NCBI GenBank assembly: GCA_023846275.1
Contig: JAIUJO010000070.1
Span: 756,501-820,500 of the forward strand
Direction: 5' to 3'
From: Vanilla planifolia
Taxonomy: Eukaryota > Streptophyta > Magnoliopsida > Asparagales > Orchidaceae
Length of the DNA stretch: 64,000 nucleotides
Below, piece after piece: positions 35,451 to 46,700 of this stretch. Positions within the stretch are counted from its first letter, which is position 1. Each line of letters starts with the position of its first letter. Under the pieces are notes generated by a model. It made no database searches. It worked only from the letters and a program-made list of their open reading frames with translations, and had not been told where the DNA came from. A program made the translations under genes and the position numbers.

Positions 35451-38400
35451 TCTCAAAGTAATAGACCTAGTCAGTATATAGCTATATCGTTTATTAACTT
35501 TAAAGTAATCACTACTAGATCATATTCCTATGGTAATAAAGATAGATTTTTACAAAAAAAGTTATGCCATTGAAAACCTTATTCTGAGAATAAATAATCT
35601 ATTGGTGATATTTTTAAAGCAAATACACTTTCCTTATCTCTATTCATTAGGATTTACTCTAAATAACTCATATTCATGAATTAGCATGTTGAACATTATC
35701 TCTTTCACTTATTGTGTATCTTCATAAGTAACCTCAAATTTAGAGCAAATCTCTTATCAATACTTCATACACATGATGCAATTATATTTTGATAGTCTAC
35801 AACGCAAACTATTCATGGCCTAAGAGTTAATTATCCCTTTGTGGTGTTCTATATGAGCGAGATAGCAAATTGACATCCTAATGTTTTCACCTTTTATTAA
35901 TTTGGGTGGGTAAATAAAAAGTTGTTCAACAACATCCAACCTTTTAAACAAATAAATTAAAAAAGGAACACTTCTTATTTTTCTGAAGCAAATAATATTC
36001 CCATTTCAATAAATCTGATTGTTGTGATGATGTTACTTCACTCAAAAAATAAGATTGTCCACTCCAAGGGAAGGAGCCATGAGGACCTTGTCATAGAAAT
36101 TTCGTCGAATTTCAAAACATTCCTTGAATACATCTCATCAAACTTAGAGAGGAACAAATACTATAAGAGGGAGTGAATTGTTGCATTTATACAATATCAA
36201 GCTACCAAATTTTTAAAACAACATGAATTCTTTTAAAACAATTGGAAGAACCATTGCAACAATATAAAAAAGTGAAGAAGAAAACACAAAAAACAAATAA
36301 CAAAATGTGTAAACAAAATTTTTTGGTGGCAATCTTAACCATTGCTTATGTCTACCACAAAAATCTAATTGAGCTTCTATTAAGCGCTTCTTTTATCGTG
36401 GTAGCTAAGACTTAACAAAATACATCAATGGTGCGTAAACAAGACACCATAAGAATATAAGAATTTTATCTAAATAAATAAGAATAACTCTTTTCATAAG
36501 CACCACATGAAAAAACATGTAGCTTTAATCCTTTTCTAATATTTGTCTCACCAACCAAGATGATAGTAAGAATATAATATTACCAATATAAATCAAATAA
36601 AAAGAAGAAATAAAAGAATGCTATAGTTATAGTGAAATAAGTTTGTGATTAAGCTCTTTAGATACACATTAGATTTTGTAATTTGTAACAATATCCTCCT
36701 ATCTTTAAGGCCATACTCTATTTAAACTAATGTTAATCCTAAAGCCAAATATGGATATTTTAGTGGCTAATTTTGCTTTCTACGTCTACTGAAATGGTCA
36801 TTACTCTCTTATGGTTATGTTGGTTTTTAGAACATACTATATTTTATTAGGATGAGGAAATTGGAGCTAAAAACATACTAATGCCTCATAATATCTAAAA
36901 ATATATGTTGAAGATAGTTCTTCATAACATACGTCACCAAAAGATTGTTTAGTGCTTAAGTCCTTATAGGTATATCATATCAGATAGTCTCATAGATTGA
37001 ACTAGGATAACATATTTCATATTTATAGTTTTCATAGATCATTTATGTCTCATTGTAGATCACCACCACACTATACATTCATTTTTTTAAGAGGCAAGCT
37101 CTTGAAAATATGTTGAAAGATGTGATTATATAGGAAAGGCATTTGCAGCTTAATGCAATTACTACTCTACTAAAACCTTAACAATTAATCATATTCATTA
37201 CTTTTTTATGGTATTGTGACAACTTTGTTTCCAAGCCTTTCATACTTATTAGTGAAGAACAATGAAATGTACAAGACTAATGCTTTGATCATTCTCATAC
37301 ATTGGTGTAGAACATCAATTATAATAATTAATGTACTCATATGATATGATTATCATAGTCTTACGATGGCTTTATATCAAAGTTTTCCTAAGAACTATGT
37401 GCAAGTGAATGACATAGATGTGATTTCCGTATCTCTATAGTACGATGATACATAACTTGAATATTTACATTAGTAAATTTATTGACTTTCTTTCACAATT
37501 TAATAATAAGAACGTCCCACTACAAAGTTATCATATAAGATCTAAATAATGGGTGATTACTTTAAATTATTTTGTTTGAGACATATAAACATGACATAAT
37601 TGTTGTATATATCTTATTACAACATTTTTTGTCAACCTTGTGCTTCAAGAGTGAAGCCTTAAATATCTAACATTTTTTCTAATAGACTTGTTTACTGTGA
37701 ATCTTGTACAGTTTTCAATGAACAAGGCATACACCTTAAAAGATAAGGAATTAATGGTTTTAAATTTTCCTTGGTATATTCAACAAGTTCCAATGACTAA
37801 AGACAAGTGCACCAAGCTTTGATAAGTTTTCTTAATTCGAATGTTAACTTGTTGCTTTTAGAAACACTACCATTTCAAATCAATATCAAATTATATTTGA
37901 GTATAAAGTTTTTTAGTAATCTTCTTGATTTAGCAAATGAATAGTATCCCACTTTTTAATCCACAATCACTTTCTTGATTAAATTATAACATTGTCAAAA
38001 TCCATATTAGTTTGTTTGTTAAACCTTGATTAAATTAAAAAATTAATTCTATTTAATTTTTATTATTTAAATAAAAATAAACTTTCCACATCCCAACTAC
38101 TGGCCATATGCAAAGTTCTCAAGCAAGTCAAGCTTTGTTGGGTAAGCACTTGAAAGCCTTGATTCAGGAAAATCATATCATGCCCGATTAGCCTAATGGT
38201 GAATCCTAAACTGGATGGGATAAAGCATTTGGTTTAGTGGACAAGAACTTGAACTTATTTGTGTGGGTTGATCTGTATAAAACTATATGTTATGAATTCG
38301 CCTAGGGGATGAATTCTTGAGCATGCAATAATGTGCCAGCCCCATTTTGTGTTTACATAATACCTCCAAGTGAATAATTATAAAGTCCAAATTCTTATCT

Positions 38401-38774
38401 TTTCCTACAATGTGTGACTAAAACTATTGCATCTACTCCATCTAAAATCAAGAGCACTCAACGTATTAAGATTGCCTCTATTTGTGGTCACACAGTGGAT
38501 ACCGCCTCCACCTATAAGCAATAATTTCAATGATCCAACCAGCCATTTAATAAGTTCATCAGATGGTTACTACTTCCTCCATTGTAACCAGTTAATCCAT
38601 CCAATGGTCATGATCTCATCTGACTACATTGAATAGATATTTCTATTTTTATCATTTGACATAATCTATCCATGATCAAATGACCTAGATTTCTTATATT
38701 TCAACTCTATAGCCTAGATCCAATCTCACTTTTATCGATGTTAAATCAAATGACCCAGATCTTATCCTACATAA
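35451..38774. other. Unassigned decayed DNA; short repeated motifs just before the copia LTR
   Basis: No domain recognised. At 38,674 and 38,745 the string ATCAAATGACC(T/C)AGAT recurs about 70 bp apart, followed by variants such as TTGGATGGCCAAGAT. These resemble the GATCCAATGGCC motif in the 3' LTR at 43,246, so the true 5' LTR may start further upstream than 38,775. Confidence 0.4.
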
Positions 38775-39707
38775 TTGGATGGCCAAGATTAAATCCATCT
38801 TTATTGGACAATCCATAACTCATCTGCTTATTTAGCATTACATCTAATGTTCTATATCCCATCTAATTGAATCTAATCACCTTAGTTGATCTCACTTAAT
38901 GGCTAACTATTTAGCCATTGTATTAGCCATTTTGAAAAATTATTTTGACATGTTTTTGAGCTTTTTGGTAGTAGCTTTTCAAACACTTTTCTATACTTTC
39001 TAATAGCTACAATCCAAATTATATCTATAAAAAACTAGCCATTTAAAATAAACAACTAATGAACATGAATCAATTTTTGAGATCTCAATAAAAAGCTACT
39101 CCTGGTTCTATTAGCATAAATTCTGTTGGGACCAACAATGACTTTTCTTAAATCATCAAAGCGTTTTAGCTAAACCTTGCACATCTAATCTTTCAAATTA
39201 TTATTTCTCTTCTTGATTTTAAGCTTATTGTCCATTGTTTCATTTATCAAAAATTAAAGTTGTAAAAATTTATTAAAAAATTTTCTCTTGTTGTGATTTT
39301 CTTTTTCTCTTATATTAGACTGCCTAATATTTGCAAAATCCAGAGTTTGGTTGGTCTAGAAAACCAAAGCCTAGGTTTTAGTTGAATTAACAAAATCAAG
39401 TAGGTTAAAAGTGAACCATAAAGATAAATCTCAAGTGGTGGCCATTTATTAAGGAGGTTTTTTCAACCTTGATTGGGGGTGGATGTCGGATGTACTTTGA
39501 ATTGAATCACCTAAAACGTTTTGTGTGTCATTTTTCTTTTTTATATTTAATTTTATTTATCATATCAAAAATAATATATAAATATAATCAAGGATTTCTA
39601 CAAACATAAAATTATGTTCAAGAAATAATTTTTTTTAAAAAATAACTAAAATTACTTTTAAGACCGTAATTCACCACCCTGTAATAAGAATTGTACACTA
39701 ATTTTTT
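38775..39707 (+). mobile_element. 5' LTR of the copia element
   Basis: Aligns to 43,153-44,100. Anchors: GGACAATCCATAACTCAT at 38,806 with GGACTATCCATAAATCAT at 43,183; ATTAGCCATTTTGAAAAATT at 38,926 with the identical string at 43,300; TTGATTGGGGGTGGATGT near 39,469 with TCGATTGGGGGTTAGACG near 43,876; and CTACAAACATAAAATTAT at 39,598 with the identical string at 44,001. The 3' boundary is inferred from CTAATTTTCA at the end of the other LTR. The 5' boundary is approximate. Confidence 0.8.
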
Positions 39708-39714
39708 CTTTAAT

Positions 39715-39726
39715 TGCTATGAGAGC
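39715..39726 (+). promoter_or_regulatory. Primer-binding site (initiator Met tRNA)
   Basis: TGCTATGAGAGC matches TGGTATCAGAGC at 10 of 12 positions and is followed by GGGTT. It starts 8 bp after the inferred LTR end. The site pairs with the tRNA 3' end to prime minus-strand cDNA. Confidence 0.75.
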
Positions 39727-40249
39727 GGGTTCCCTACACAAAGTGAGTCAAACCACTTGGGTGATCCATCTTGTATAAATTAATTTCTTTGTTTCAATTT
39801 TCTTAATTGTAATTTTTGTTGCAAACTGATTTAAGTTTCACTTTTATCATTTTTTCTTGATTTCCATAAGCATTTATTTTATTTCACTTGTTATGCTTTT
39901 AATGTCTTTATCCATGATTGATATTGACGTAGCATAGGATGAAGGATCTTCTTTAGTTTGTTCACCATTTTTTAATGGTAAATTTTCTTTATATTTGAAA
40001 AATATATTTAGAATTTTTATTCAATCAATTGATTTAGAACTTTGATAAATACTTACTAAATCATGTAACTTATGTAGAGATTGATAAACAAATGAAATCA
40101 AGTCTTTTAGTGAACTTAGTAGTGATCAAAGGAGAATGACATAACTTAATGTAATAGTAGTCAACTACCTTTATTGTGTCCTATCTCTAAGTGAATTTGA
40201 CCAAGTTATGAATTAACACATCACATATTAATTTTGGAAAAAATTAGAG

Positions 40250-40800
40250 GTAACTTATAAAGGCAATTCACAACTAAAAGAAATAAAATAAATCTTCTTA
40301 CACAATTATGAGCTATTTTGAATGGATTCAAAAGAAACTACCAAGAAGATGTTTATGCAATTTACTAATATTACTAACAAATTATCAAATCTTGGAAAAG
40401 TGGTTTCTAATGTAGATCTTATAAAAAATGTTAAGGTGTCTATCCAATGACTATGAACCTCTTGCCACGACAATAGGTGGTGAAAAACATAAATAAGCTC
40501 ACATTGGATGAGCTACATCGATAATTGAAGGGGAAGCTTCCACTTGTAAGCCAAAGCATGGAGCAAGATAAAAGGAACTGTTGGCATTTAAAGCAAGCAA
40601 GGAAGACTCAATTGCAGCATCAATCCCATTTTGTGGATTTGGAGGAAGAGGTAAATTTTAATGTTGAAGGTTTTACCAATTTAGCAAAAAGTATTATAAT
40701 CCAAAATTAGCAGTGAAGAAAAGAGTAGAGAAAAAGAAACTCTCGAGATATTATTATTGTAGCCAAATCAGCCATATATGTCAAGATTATCCACAACTCA
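40250..40800 (+). pseudogene. Copia gag remnant with degenerate CCHC box
   Basis: From 40,349 the frame reads MFMQFTNITNKLSNLGKVVS then NVDLIKNVKVSIQ, matching gag MFxRFTxIxNxLxxLGKxYxNxxLVRKILRSLP. Next come LTLDELHR and a 61-residue open frame to 40,710. At 40,749-40,790 the zinc knuckle reads Y-YY-C-SQIS-H-ICQD-Y followed by PQLKE. Both the first and last cysteines of the box are tyrosine (TAT for TGT). Gag forms the virus-like particle in which copying takes place. Confidence 0.8.
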
Positions 40801-41159
40801 AAGAAACTAAAAGAAAAGATGAGAAAAAGAAGAGATAAAAGAAAGTTTCAAGCTACTTAGAATGCTTCGAAAGATTCTAACTCCATAACTTGAAATAGTG
40901 AGGAGGAAGGCATGTTGTACTTCCAGACAAATGATGATGCAAGCACATATAGTGAACAAGAAGTGAATGTGGCAAGCACTTGGTCGCCTGATGTTCTTGA
41001 AAAAACTGTAAAAAAGCTACTAGTACTTTAACTTCTTCAATGTGTGCACATAAAATATTAAAAATGTTTGGAAAGAAAAGATTGATCTTCTACAATTATT
41101 CATGAAAGGAGATGAGAAAAAAAATTGAAATGCGTCAAATTTGTGGTGGAAAAGAAAAA

Positions 41160-41250
41160 ATCATTATCTACCTCATGGGTGTTGGATAGTAGATGCCCAA
41201 GACTTATGACCAGAGATCAATCAATGTTTGTATCAATAGAACATGGATTT
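41160..41250 (+). pseudogene. Copia protease active-site remnant
   Basis: STSWVLDSRCPRLMTRDQSM matches the family WxLDSGCSRHMTGDxSxF. The catalytic DSG has become DSR and the downstream HMTG has become LMTR, so the enzyme would be inactive. Aspartic protease normally cleaves the polyprotein. Confidence 0.8.
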
Positions 41251-41539
41251 GAATTGGTAATATAGTTTTATACTTTTAAATGTTTTCTTAGTTGATGGAT
41301 TAGAGTTTTATTTAATTAGTATTTGTTAATTATGTGATAATGGTTACTTTGTTTATTTTGGTAGTCAATTTTACAAAATATTAAAACATGATCAAGTAGT
41401 AGTTATTAGTAGAAGAAAAGGTGATACTGATTTGTTTAGCTTGATTAACTTGAAGAAAAGTGGAATAGATTGCCTTCAAATGAGAATAATTTATGACATA
41501 GAAGACTATGTCAAGTATGTTATTAAATCTTTAAGAAAA

Positions 41540-42390
41540 TAAGTAAGTTAGATAAAGTTTGAGGTCTTCCCAAACAAAGCAAAACTTGTTCGAAAATATG
41601 TGAATCAAGTCAAAAAAGAAAGCCAAGTTAATTCTTCTTTTAAACAAACAAATGACTTCACCACTTGTAGACTTTTAGAGATCGTTTATTTAGATTTTTT
41701 AAGACCCATAAAACCCTAGAGTTTGGTCGAAAATAAACAAAGATTTGTGATTATTGATGATTTGTCTAGTTCTATTTTGAATGTATTTCTTAGTAGTGAA
41801 AGTGAGGCATCTGAAACTTTTGTTAATTTGATAAAAGTGGGTAGAAAGGCAAAATAACCTTAAATAAATTTATATCCAAAGAGATAATAATTTTAGTAAA
41901 TTTAAGAATGAGGATTTTTATTATTATTGCAAAGGAAAGAGAATAAAGCATCAATTTCTATGTCCTTATATGCCGCAACAAAATGGGATTATAGAAATAA
42001 ATCATAAGACATTGGCAGAGATGGGTAGAACAATATGTGTCAAATACAATCTACCAAAGTACTTTTTGATTGAGGTAATAAAAATAGCTTGTTATATAAA
42101 AAATAGAGCTAATTTTAGTCCAATACTTAAGAAACCTCTTTATGAATTATTTGAAAATAAGAGACCAAATACTAACAACTTCATGTGTTTTTGTGTAAAT
42201 GTACCATACTTAACAATGAATGAGCAAATTTAAGCAAGTTTAATGAAAAAGCAACTATATGAATTTTCTTACAATGCTCTTCTCTTAAAAAAGCATATAA
42301 AGTTTACAACATAAATACTCAAACAATAGTGGAATCAATGCATATAATTATTGATGAGTCTATTCAAAACACAAACAAAAAAATTTAGAT
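41540..42390 (+). pseudogene. Copia integrase remnant
   Basis: In order: RGLPKQSKTCSK near 41,560; TSPLVDF then IVYLDFLRPIKP (family TxPLELLHxDLFGP); QRFVIIDDLSSSILNVFLSS near 41,733-41,790 (family YxLVIVDDFSRxTWxxFL, with the aspartate pair kept); and the open frame 41,970-42,233 with MPQQNGIIEINHKTLAEMGR then YNLPKYF and KKPLYELFENKRPN. This is the PQQNGVVERKNRTL block with the catalytic glutamate kept, followed by the C-terminal part. Finally KAYKVYNINTQTIVESMHII near 42,288-42,350. Several frameshifts. Confidence 0.85.
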
Positions 42391-42559
42391 AAATATATAA
42401 AGTGTTTAGAAATCTTAGATTTGAGAAAGGATTAAGACAAAATCGAAAGGGAAAAATGAGAAGAGAATAGTCATCAATTACCTAAAGATTAGGGGTATTA
42501 AGATTCAAATCAGTAGAAATTAATAATAAGAGATGTTAATGAAGGAGATAAGACAAAAG

Positions 42560-43090
42560 GTTCTATGAAAGAAATTGATTATAGTGCATTTTTATATTTC
42601 ATAGAACCAGTATCTATAGAAGATGCACTTAAGGATGACTATGAAGTTCATGCAATGAATGAAGAATTGGATCAATTTGAGGTAAAAACAGTATGGAAAT
42701 TAGTTTTGAAATGTAGTGATTAACAAGTATTTGAAATCAAATGGGTATTAAAAAAAATTAGATTAAAATGGAGGGATCATTAGAAACAAAGCTAGTCTTA
42801 TTGCTATTAGTAATAACCAAGTTGATGGTATAGATTTTGAGGAACATTTGCATCAATAGAAAAGTTAGAGTCCATTAGATTCCTTTTAGCATTTTCATCT
42901 CATTTAAATTTTTCCAAATAGATGAAGAAAGTGCATTTTTAAATGGTATAATAGAAGAAGTGTATGTAGAGTTTGAATTTTTTAGAATTTGAATTTATTC
43001 GTACTTCTGACATATTTATTAAGTTGCCTCCAAGTGAATAATCTTAGTTCATAAGACAACAACTAGGTTTAATAGAAATCATTTAAATTA
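42560..43090 (+). pseudogene. Copia reverse transcriptase start fused to RNase H tail by deletion
   Basis: The RT start reads FIEPVSIEDALKDDYEVHAM then NEELDQFEVKTVWKLV (family IEPxxxxEALxDxxWxxAMQEELNQFERNxVWxLV). It continues IIRNKASLIAISNNQVDGID then FEEHL (family RNKARLVAQGYxQxEGIDFEETFAP), and after frameshifts DEESAFLNGIIEEVYVE. Directly after, at 42,991-43,085, come EFIRTSDIFIKLPPSE and FIRQQLGLIEI (family xxQLADIFTKPLxxxxFxxIRxxLGxIxI). The YVDD catalytic box, thumb and RNase H core between them, some 1.4 kb, are absent. Confidence 0.82.
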
Positions 43091-43142
43091 TATGTCCATT
43101 TTAATGGTGTCGAACGGCGAGTATAGTTATTGTTTAGATAAG

Positions 43143-43152
43143 TGAGGGGGAG
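43143..43152 (+). promoter_or_regulatory. Polypurine tract
   Basis: TGAGGGGGAG stands directly before the 3' LTR and after the RNase H end. Copia elements have GGGGGAG-type tracts here; the purine RNA primes plus-strand synthesis. Confidence 0.7.
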
Positions 43153-44100
43153 TATATAATAAGAGGGAGCATGAAGTATGAGGGACTATCCATAAATCAT
43201 TTTCTTATTCAAAAATTAATTTGATAGTCTATGTCGCCTCGGATTAGATCCAATGGCCTTGGTTCATCCTACCTGATGGCTAATTATTTAGACATTTCAT
43301 TAGCCATTTTGAAAAATTATTTTAACATGATTTTAAGCTATTTGATTACAACTTTTCAAAAAGCTTTTTACACTTTCTAAAGGTATAATCAAAATTATTT
43401 CTACAAATGCCTAATCGTTGTAAATGAAGTAGCCAATGAACATAATTCAATCTTTGAGATTTGAACAAAGCATTGCTCCATATTCTACTTATATAACATA
43501 AATTAACTTACAGAAACAATGACTTCATCTCAAATTGTTAAGGCATTCTAGTTAAGCGTTGCACATATAATCTTTCAAATTCCTATTTCCTTTCTTGAAT
43601 TTAAGCTTATTGTTCTTTCTTTTATAAATCAATAGGTATAAGAAGTACAAATTTATCGAGATGTTTTGCTTGTTGCTGTCTTTTTCTTTTTCTCCTTGGT
43701 TGTCCTTAAATTTGTATAAGCCTTAGCTGAGTTTGATCTAGTTAAAAATTGAGTTGGGGTTGACCTTGTAAAAGCCTAAGTTTTTGTTGAACTCATAATG
43801 TCAAATAGGTTTTATGTGAATTGTAAAAAAAATATCAAGTTGTAACATTTTATTAGTGATGTTTTTTCTAACCTCGATTGGGGGTTAGACGTAAGTTGTA
43901 ATTTGAAGCAAATCACCCAAAATGTTTATACTGATTTTAATTTTTATCTTTATTTTTTCATCATATTAAAAAATAATATCTGCATATAATAAAGGTTTTC
44001 TACAAACATAAAATTATCATTAAGAAATATATATGTTTTAAAATAAATTTCTTAAAGAACATAATTTTCCTTTCTTGTGAGATTCCCACACTAATTTTCA
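43153..44100 (+). mobile_element. 3' LTR of the copia element
   Basis: Starts TATATAATAAG (expected TG, now TA) after the polypurine tract and ends CTAATTTTCA. It aligns through its whole length with 38,775-39,707 and, in its distal two-thirds, with 1,232-1,957. It includes GATCCAATGGCC at 43,246, a motif repeated upstream of the 5' LTR. Confidence 0.8.
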
Positions 44101-44540
44101 CTTCGCAACATTGCTTACATTTCTAGTCCTAAATATTAAGTTGGTTTTGCACTAATGTTAATGAAAACTCTTGCACGATATTGGCAGAAACTTGTTCCAC
44201 AGAGAATTTGTGATATGGGTAAGAGAGCGATACCATTTACAATTAAATATGCCCTTCTTAATCTTTGTTTAGATAGTTTTCACATCTATACCCATTGTAC
44301 TTTTATAATGCCATGACAATATTAAACTTTAGTTGAACCCTTAAGTTAGAATGTAGTACATGTAAGTATGATATGAGATATCATAAAATCGTTAGGTTAA
44401 AATGGACATTGCTTTTTTTAAGCATAATTTCATAATTTTATGAAATAAATTCAATCTAAAATAGTATTTAATGATAATAACATTAAACTAATGCAAAACT
44501 AGAGAACATTATGACCAGGAAGACATTTTTAAGCAATGAA
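44101..44540. other. Unassigned spacer between two copia elements
   Basis: Nothing recognised. It may contain the decayed gag start of the element that follows. Confidence 0.4.
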
Positions 44541-44544
44541 AAAA

Positions 44545-46700
44545 TAAGAAGGGTTCATTTTTCCTGTGTTACGTTTGCAAGTTAGGGCACCCTAGAGCAT
44601 TGGTGTGTAATCTTCTTATAATTCCAAATGTAATATCCCTACATTGGTATATATTTAGTACATTCATGATCAAAGATCACATAAATACGAAAATGTCAAA
44701 TCTTTATCTGTAGCTACTATCTTGTTTTTATTATTCCATCATTAAGAGTACAATAAAAGTGATAAAAGTTCCAGTAATTCCATGAAAAGAGATAAAATAA
44801 ATATATTTATAATCTATTTTTAGAATAAAGACAACTTTTACACCTTAAATCATGGATAGTCTTGCATTGAAAAGGCACTTGATGTACAACAAAATGAATT
44901 TAATGACATGAATAATGAGCTTGAAAATATTTAAGAAGAATTTCTTAAATATAATTTTCTATGAATGCTTAATATATAAGTTATACAAAACACAATAGGG
45001 TGAGAAGAAAATGACATTTTGGTATTTGCCCAAATGTCTGAAATAGTATTCCCAAAAAATTATTGCTATAGAAAATATGTCTTCACATTAGGCACTTGTG
45101 CCTTGATCACCTAAAGTTAAAAAGTCTTGTTATAATTCATACTTCTACAATACATCAACAAATATTTTTGGAATTGGTTTTGCAAAATTAAGCATATCAA
45201 AAGCATGTAGACGAAGAAAATCAACGTTTTCAAACACTTCCCTTTATGCGTGGAAGTGAAAAAGCAAACGAAGCATGAATGGTTTTAGACACGCTAATGT
45301 TCTTAGTTCCAAACTTTTATGCAGAGAAAAATTCTTAAGAATGTTTTGTTTGTATGCCATTAGTTTGGTGCACATGGAAGCATGTGGTGAGTTGATTGTT
45401 CATGCTCCAAACAAATGAGCACTACGTTTTCCAATGTTAAATCGTGAGTGGCCTTGGTTGGTGGTTTCATGACTTTAGGTGAAAGTGCTAAAAACTACAT
45501 TTACATGTCTATATTATTTATGCTGTTGGATAACCAAATAACCTTTTTAGTGGTTCCCATTAATGTAATGGTATATTTCAAGTAAACTTTTGCTGTTAAA
45601 ATGTGACATTATTCTTAAGAATGGGATAACATTTACTTAATTTAGAGTATATAATGTATATAAGGTAATTTCACTAACTTTGACAATGTTAAATAATAAT
45701 ATCTGTAATCATTACGCCACGTTCCATTGCTTTTGCATTAATGAATTAGGCTTGCTAGTGTTTCTTCCTTAAATAAAAGGTTTAAACTTAATATGGTTAA
45801 AGGATTATTAATAATTAAATTTAATAAGGCTTTTGTGATTGCAAACTATGAAACCAAACTCGAGAATCCTTGGAACATTTCAGCATTGTTTCACTTATTA
45901 AGCCTTTAAATGTACTTCACATTGATTTATTTCTTCCATTTCATTAATTATTCTTAGTTGTTAAAAGATTTTAATTTGTGATTGTTGGCAACATTTGTTA
46001 TATATGCATGAGTTTTAGTTTTTATAAAGTAAGATGATGCATGTACATTTTCAAGATTTTGCTTTACCATTGTTAAAAACTTCAAATTTTGATGTTTTGT
46101 TGTTATGTGGCTATCATGTGGGGAAATTTGGAACTTTTATGTCCCAAATGCTTAGCTTAAAATAAGAATTAAAAAAACCTTTTGGATCATTAGTTCCCCC
46201 AAAAGAATTAGGCAATCGATAACAGAAATCAAGCACAAGTGCAAATGTCAATGTTATTGTTAAATGAGTGTAATTAAATTATAACCTTTTAGTAGAAAGC
46301 ACTAAAATTGCATGTTATGCATTGAACAAAATCCCAGTTGGGCGTAATTTAGACAAACATCCTCATGAAATTTGGAATGCTCAAGAGCAAGAAAAATGTT
46401 CTTGTACTAGTAGTACTTCCAATATTAGAAAAGTAAAACATAACTTCTATAATTTTCATTCAAGTTTGATGAAGGAATTTTTATGAATTATTCACATATA
46501 ATAGACTCTTGCTAAGTACTTTTTAAAAGAAGTAATGTACATCAGGAAAGATTTCATTTAATAAATAATCAATAATGAAAGATTAGATGGAGAGTGTGTC
46601 AATAGTTTGACTAGACTAACAGAATGGTGTTATAAAATTTTCATGCATAGGAGCTATTCTAGGTGGGACAAATTTGAATTAAAAAATAGTAGGTGATGAA
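44545..46700 (+). mobile_element. Decayed Ty1/copia retrotransposon, gag to integrase (plus strand)
   Basis: A zinc knuckle at 44,567-44,608 reads C-YV-C-KLG-H-PRALV-C. The integrase follows 1.1 kb later, the normal copia spacing. 45,750-45,860 gives LASVSSLNKRFKLNMVKGLL (family HASxxLINKLxKxxLVKGLP), then ANYETK. 45,905-46,035 gives LHIDLF then LVVKRF, FVIVGNICYICMSFSFYKVR (family LHIDLFGPxxxxSLxGNKYxFVIVDDYSRxTWVxFLKxK), with the catalytic DD changed to GN. Near 46,512 AKYFLKEVMYIRK resembles LPKYFWAEAVNTACYIxNR. No LTR, RT or RNase H was recognised. Confidence 0.72.

Larger units (their letters stand above)
38775..44100 (+). mobile_element. Ty1/copia retrotransposon with both LTRs, non-autonomous by decay
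   Basis: Structure, left to right: 5' LTR, 7-bp gap, PBS, gag, protease, integrase, truncated RT, RNase H tail, PPT, 3' LTR. Total length about 5.3 kb. LTRs are homologous along their full length; over a hand-aligned 100 bp (38,901 versus 43,275) I count about 18 differences. The order protease-integrase-RT defines copia. Every domain carries stops or frameshifts. RT runs into the RNase H end with ~1.4 kb missing, so the element was deleted internally after or during insertion. No clean target-site duplication was recognised. Confidence 0.88.
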
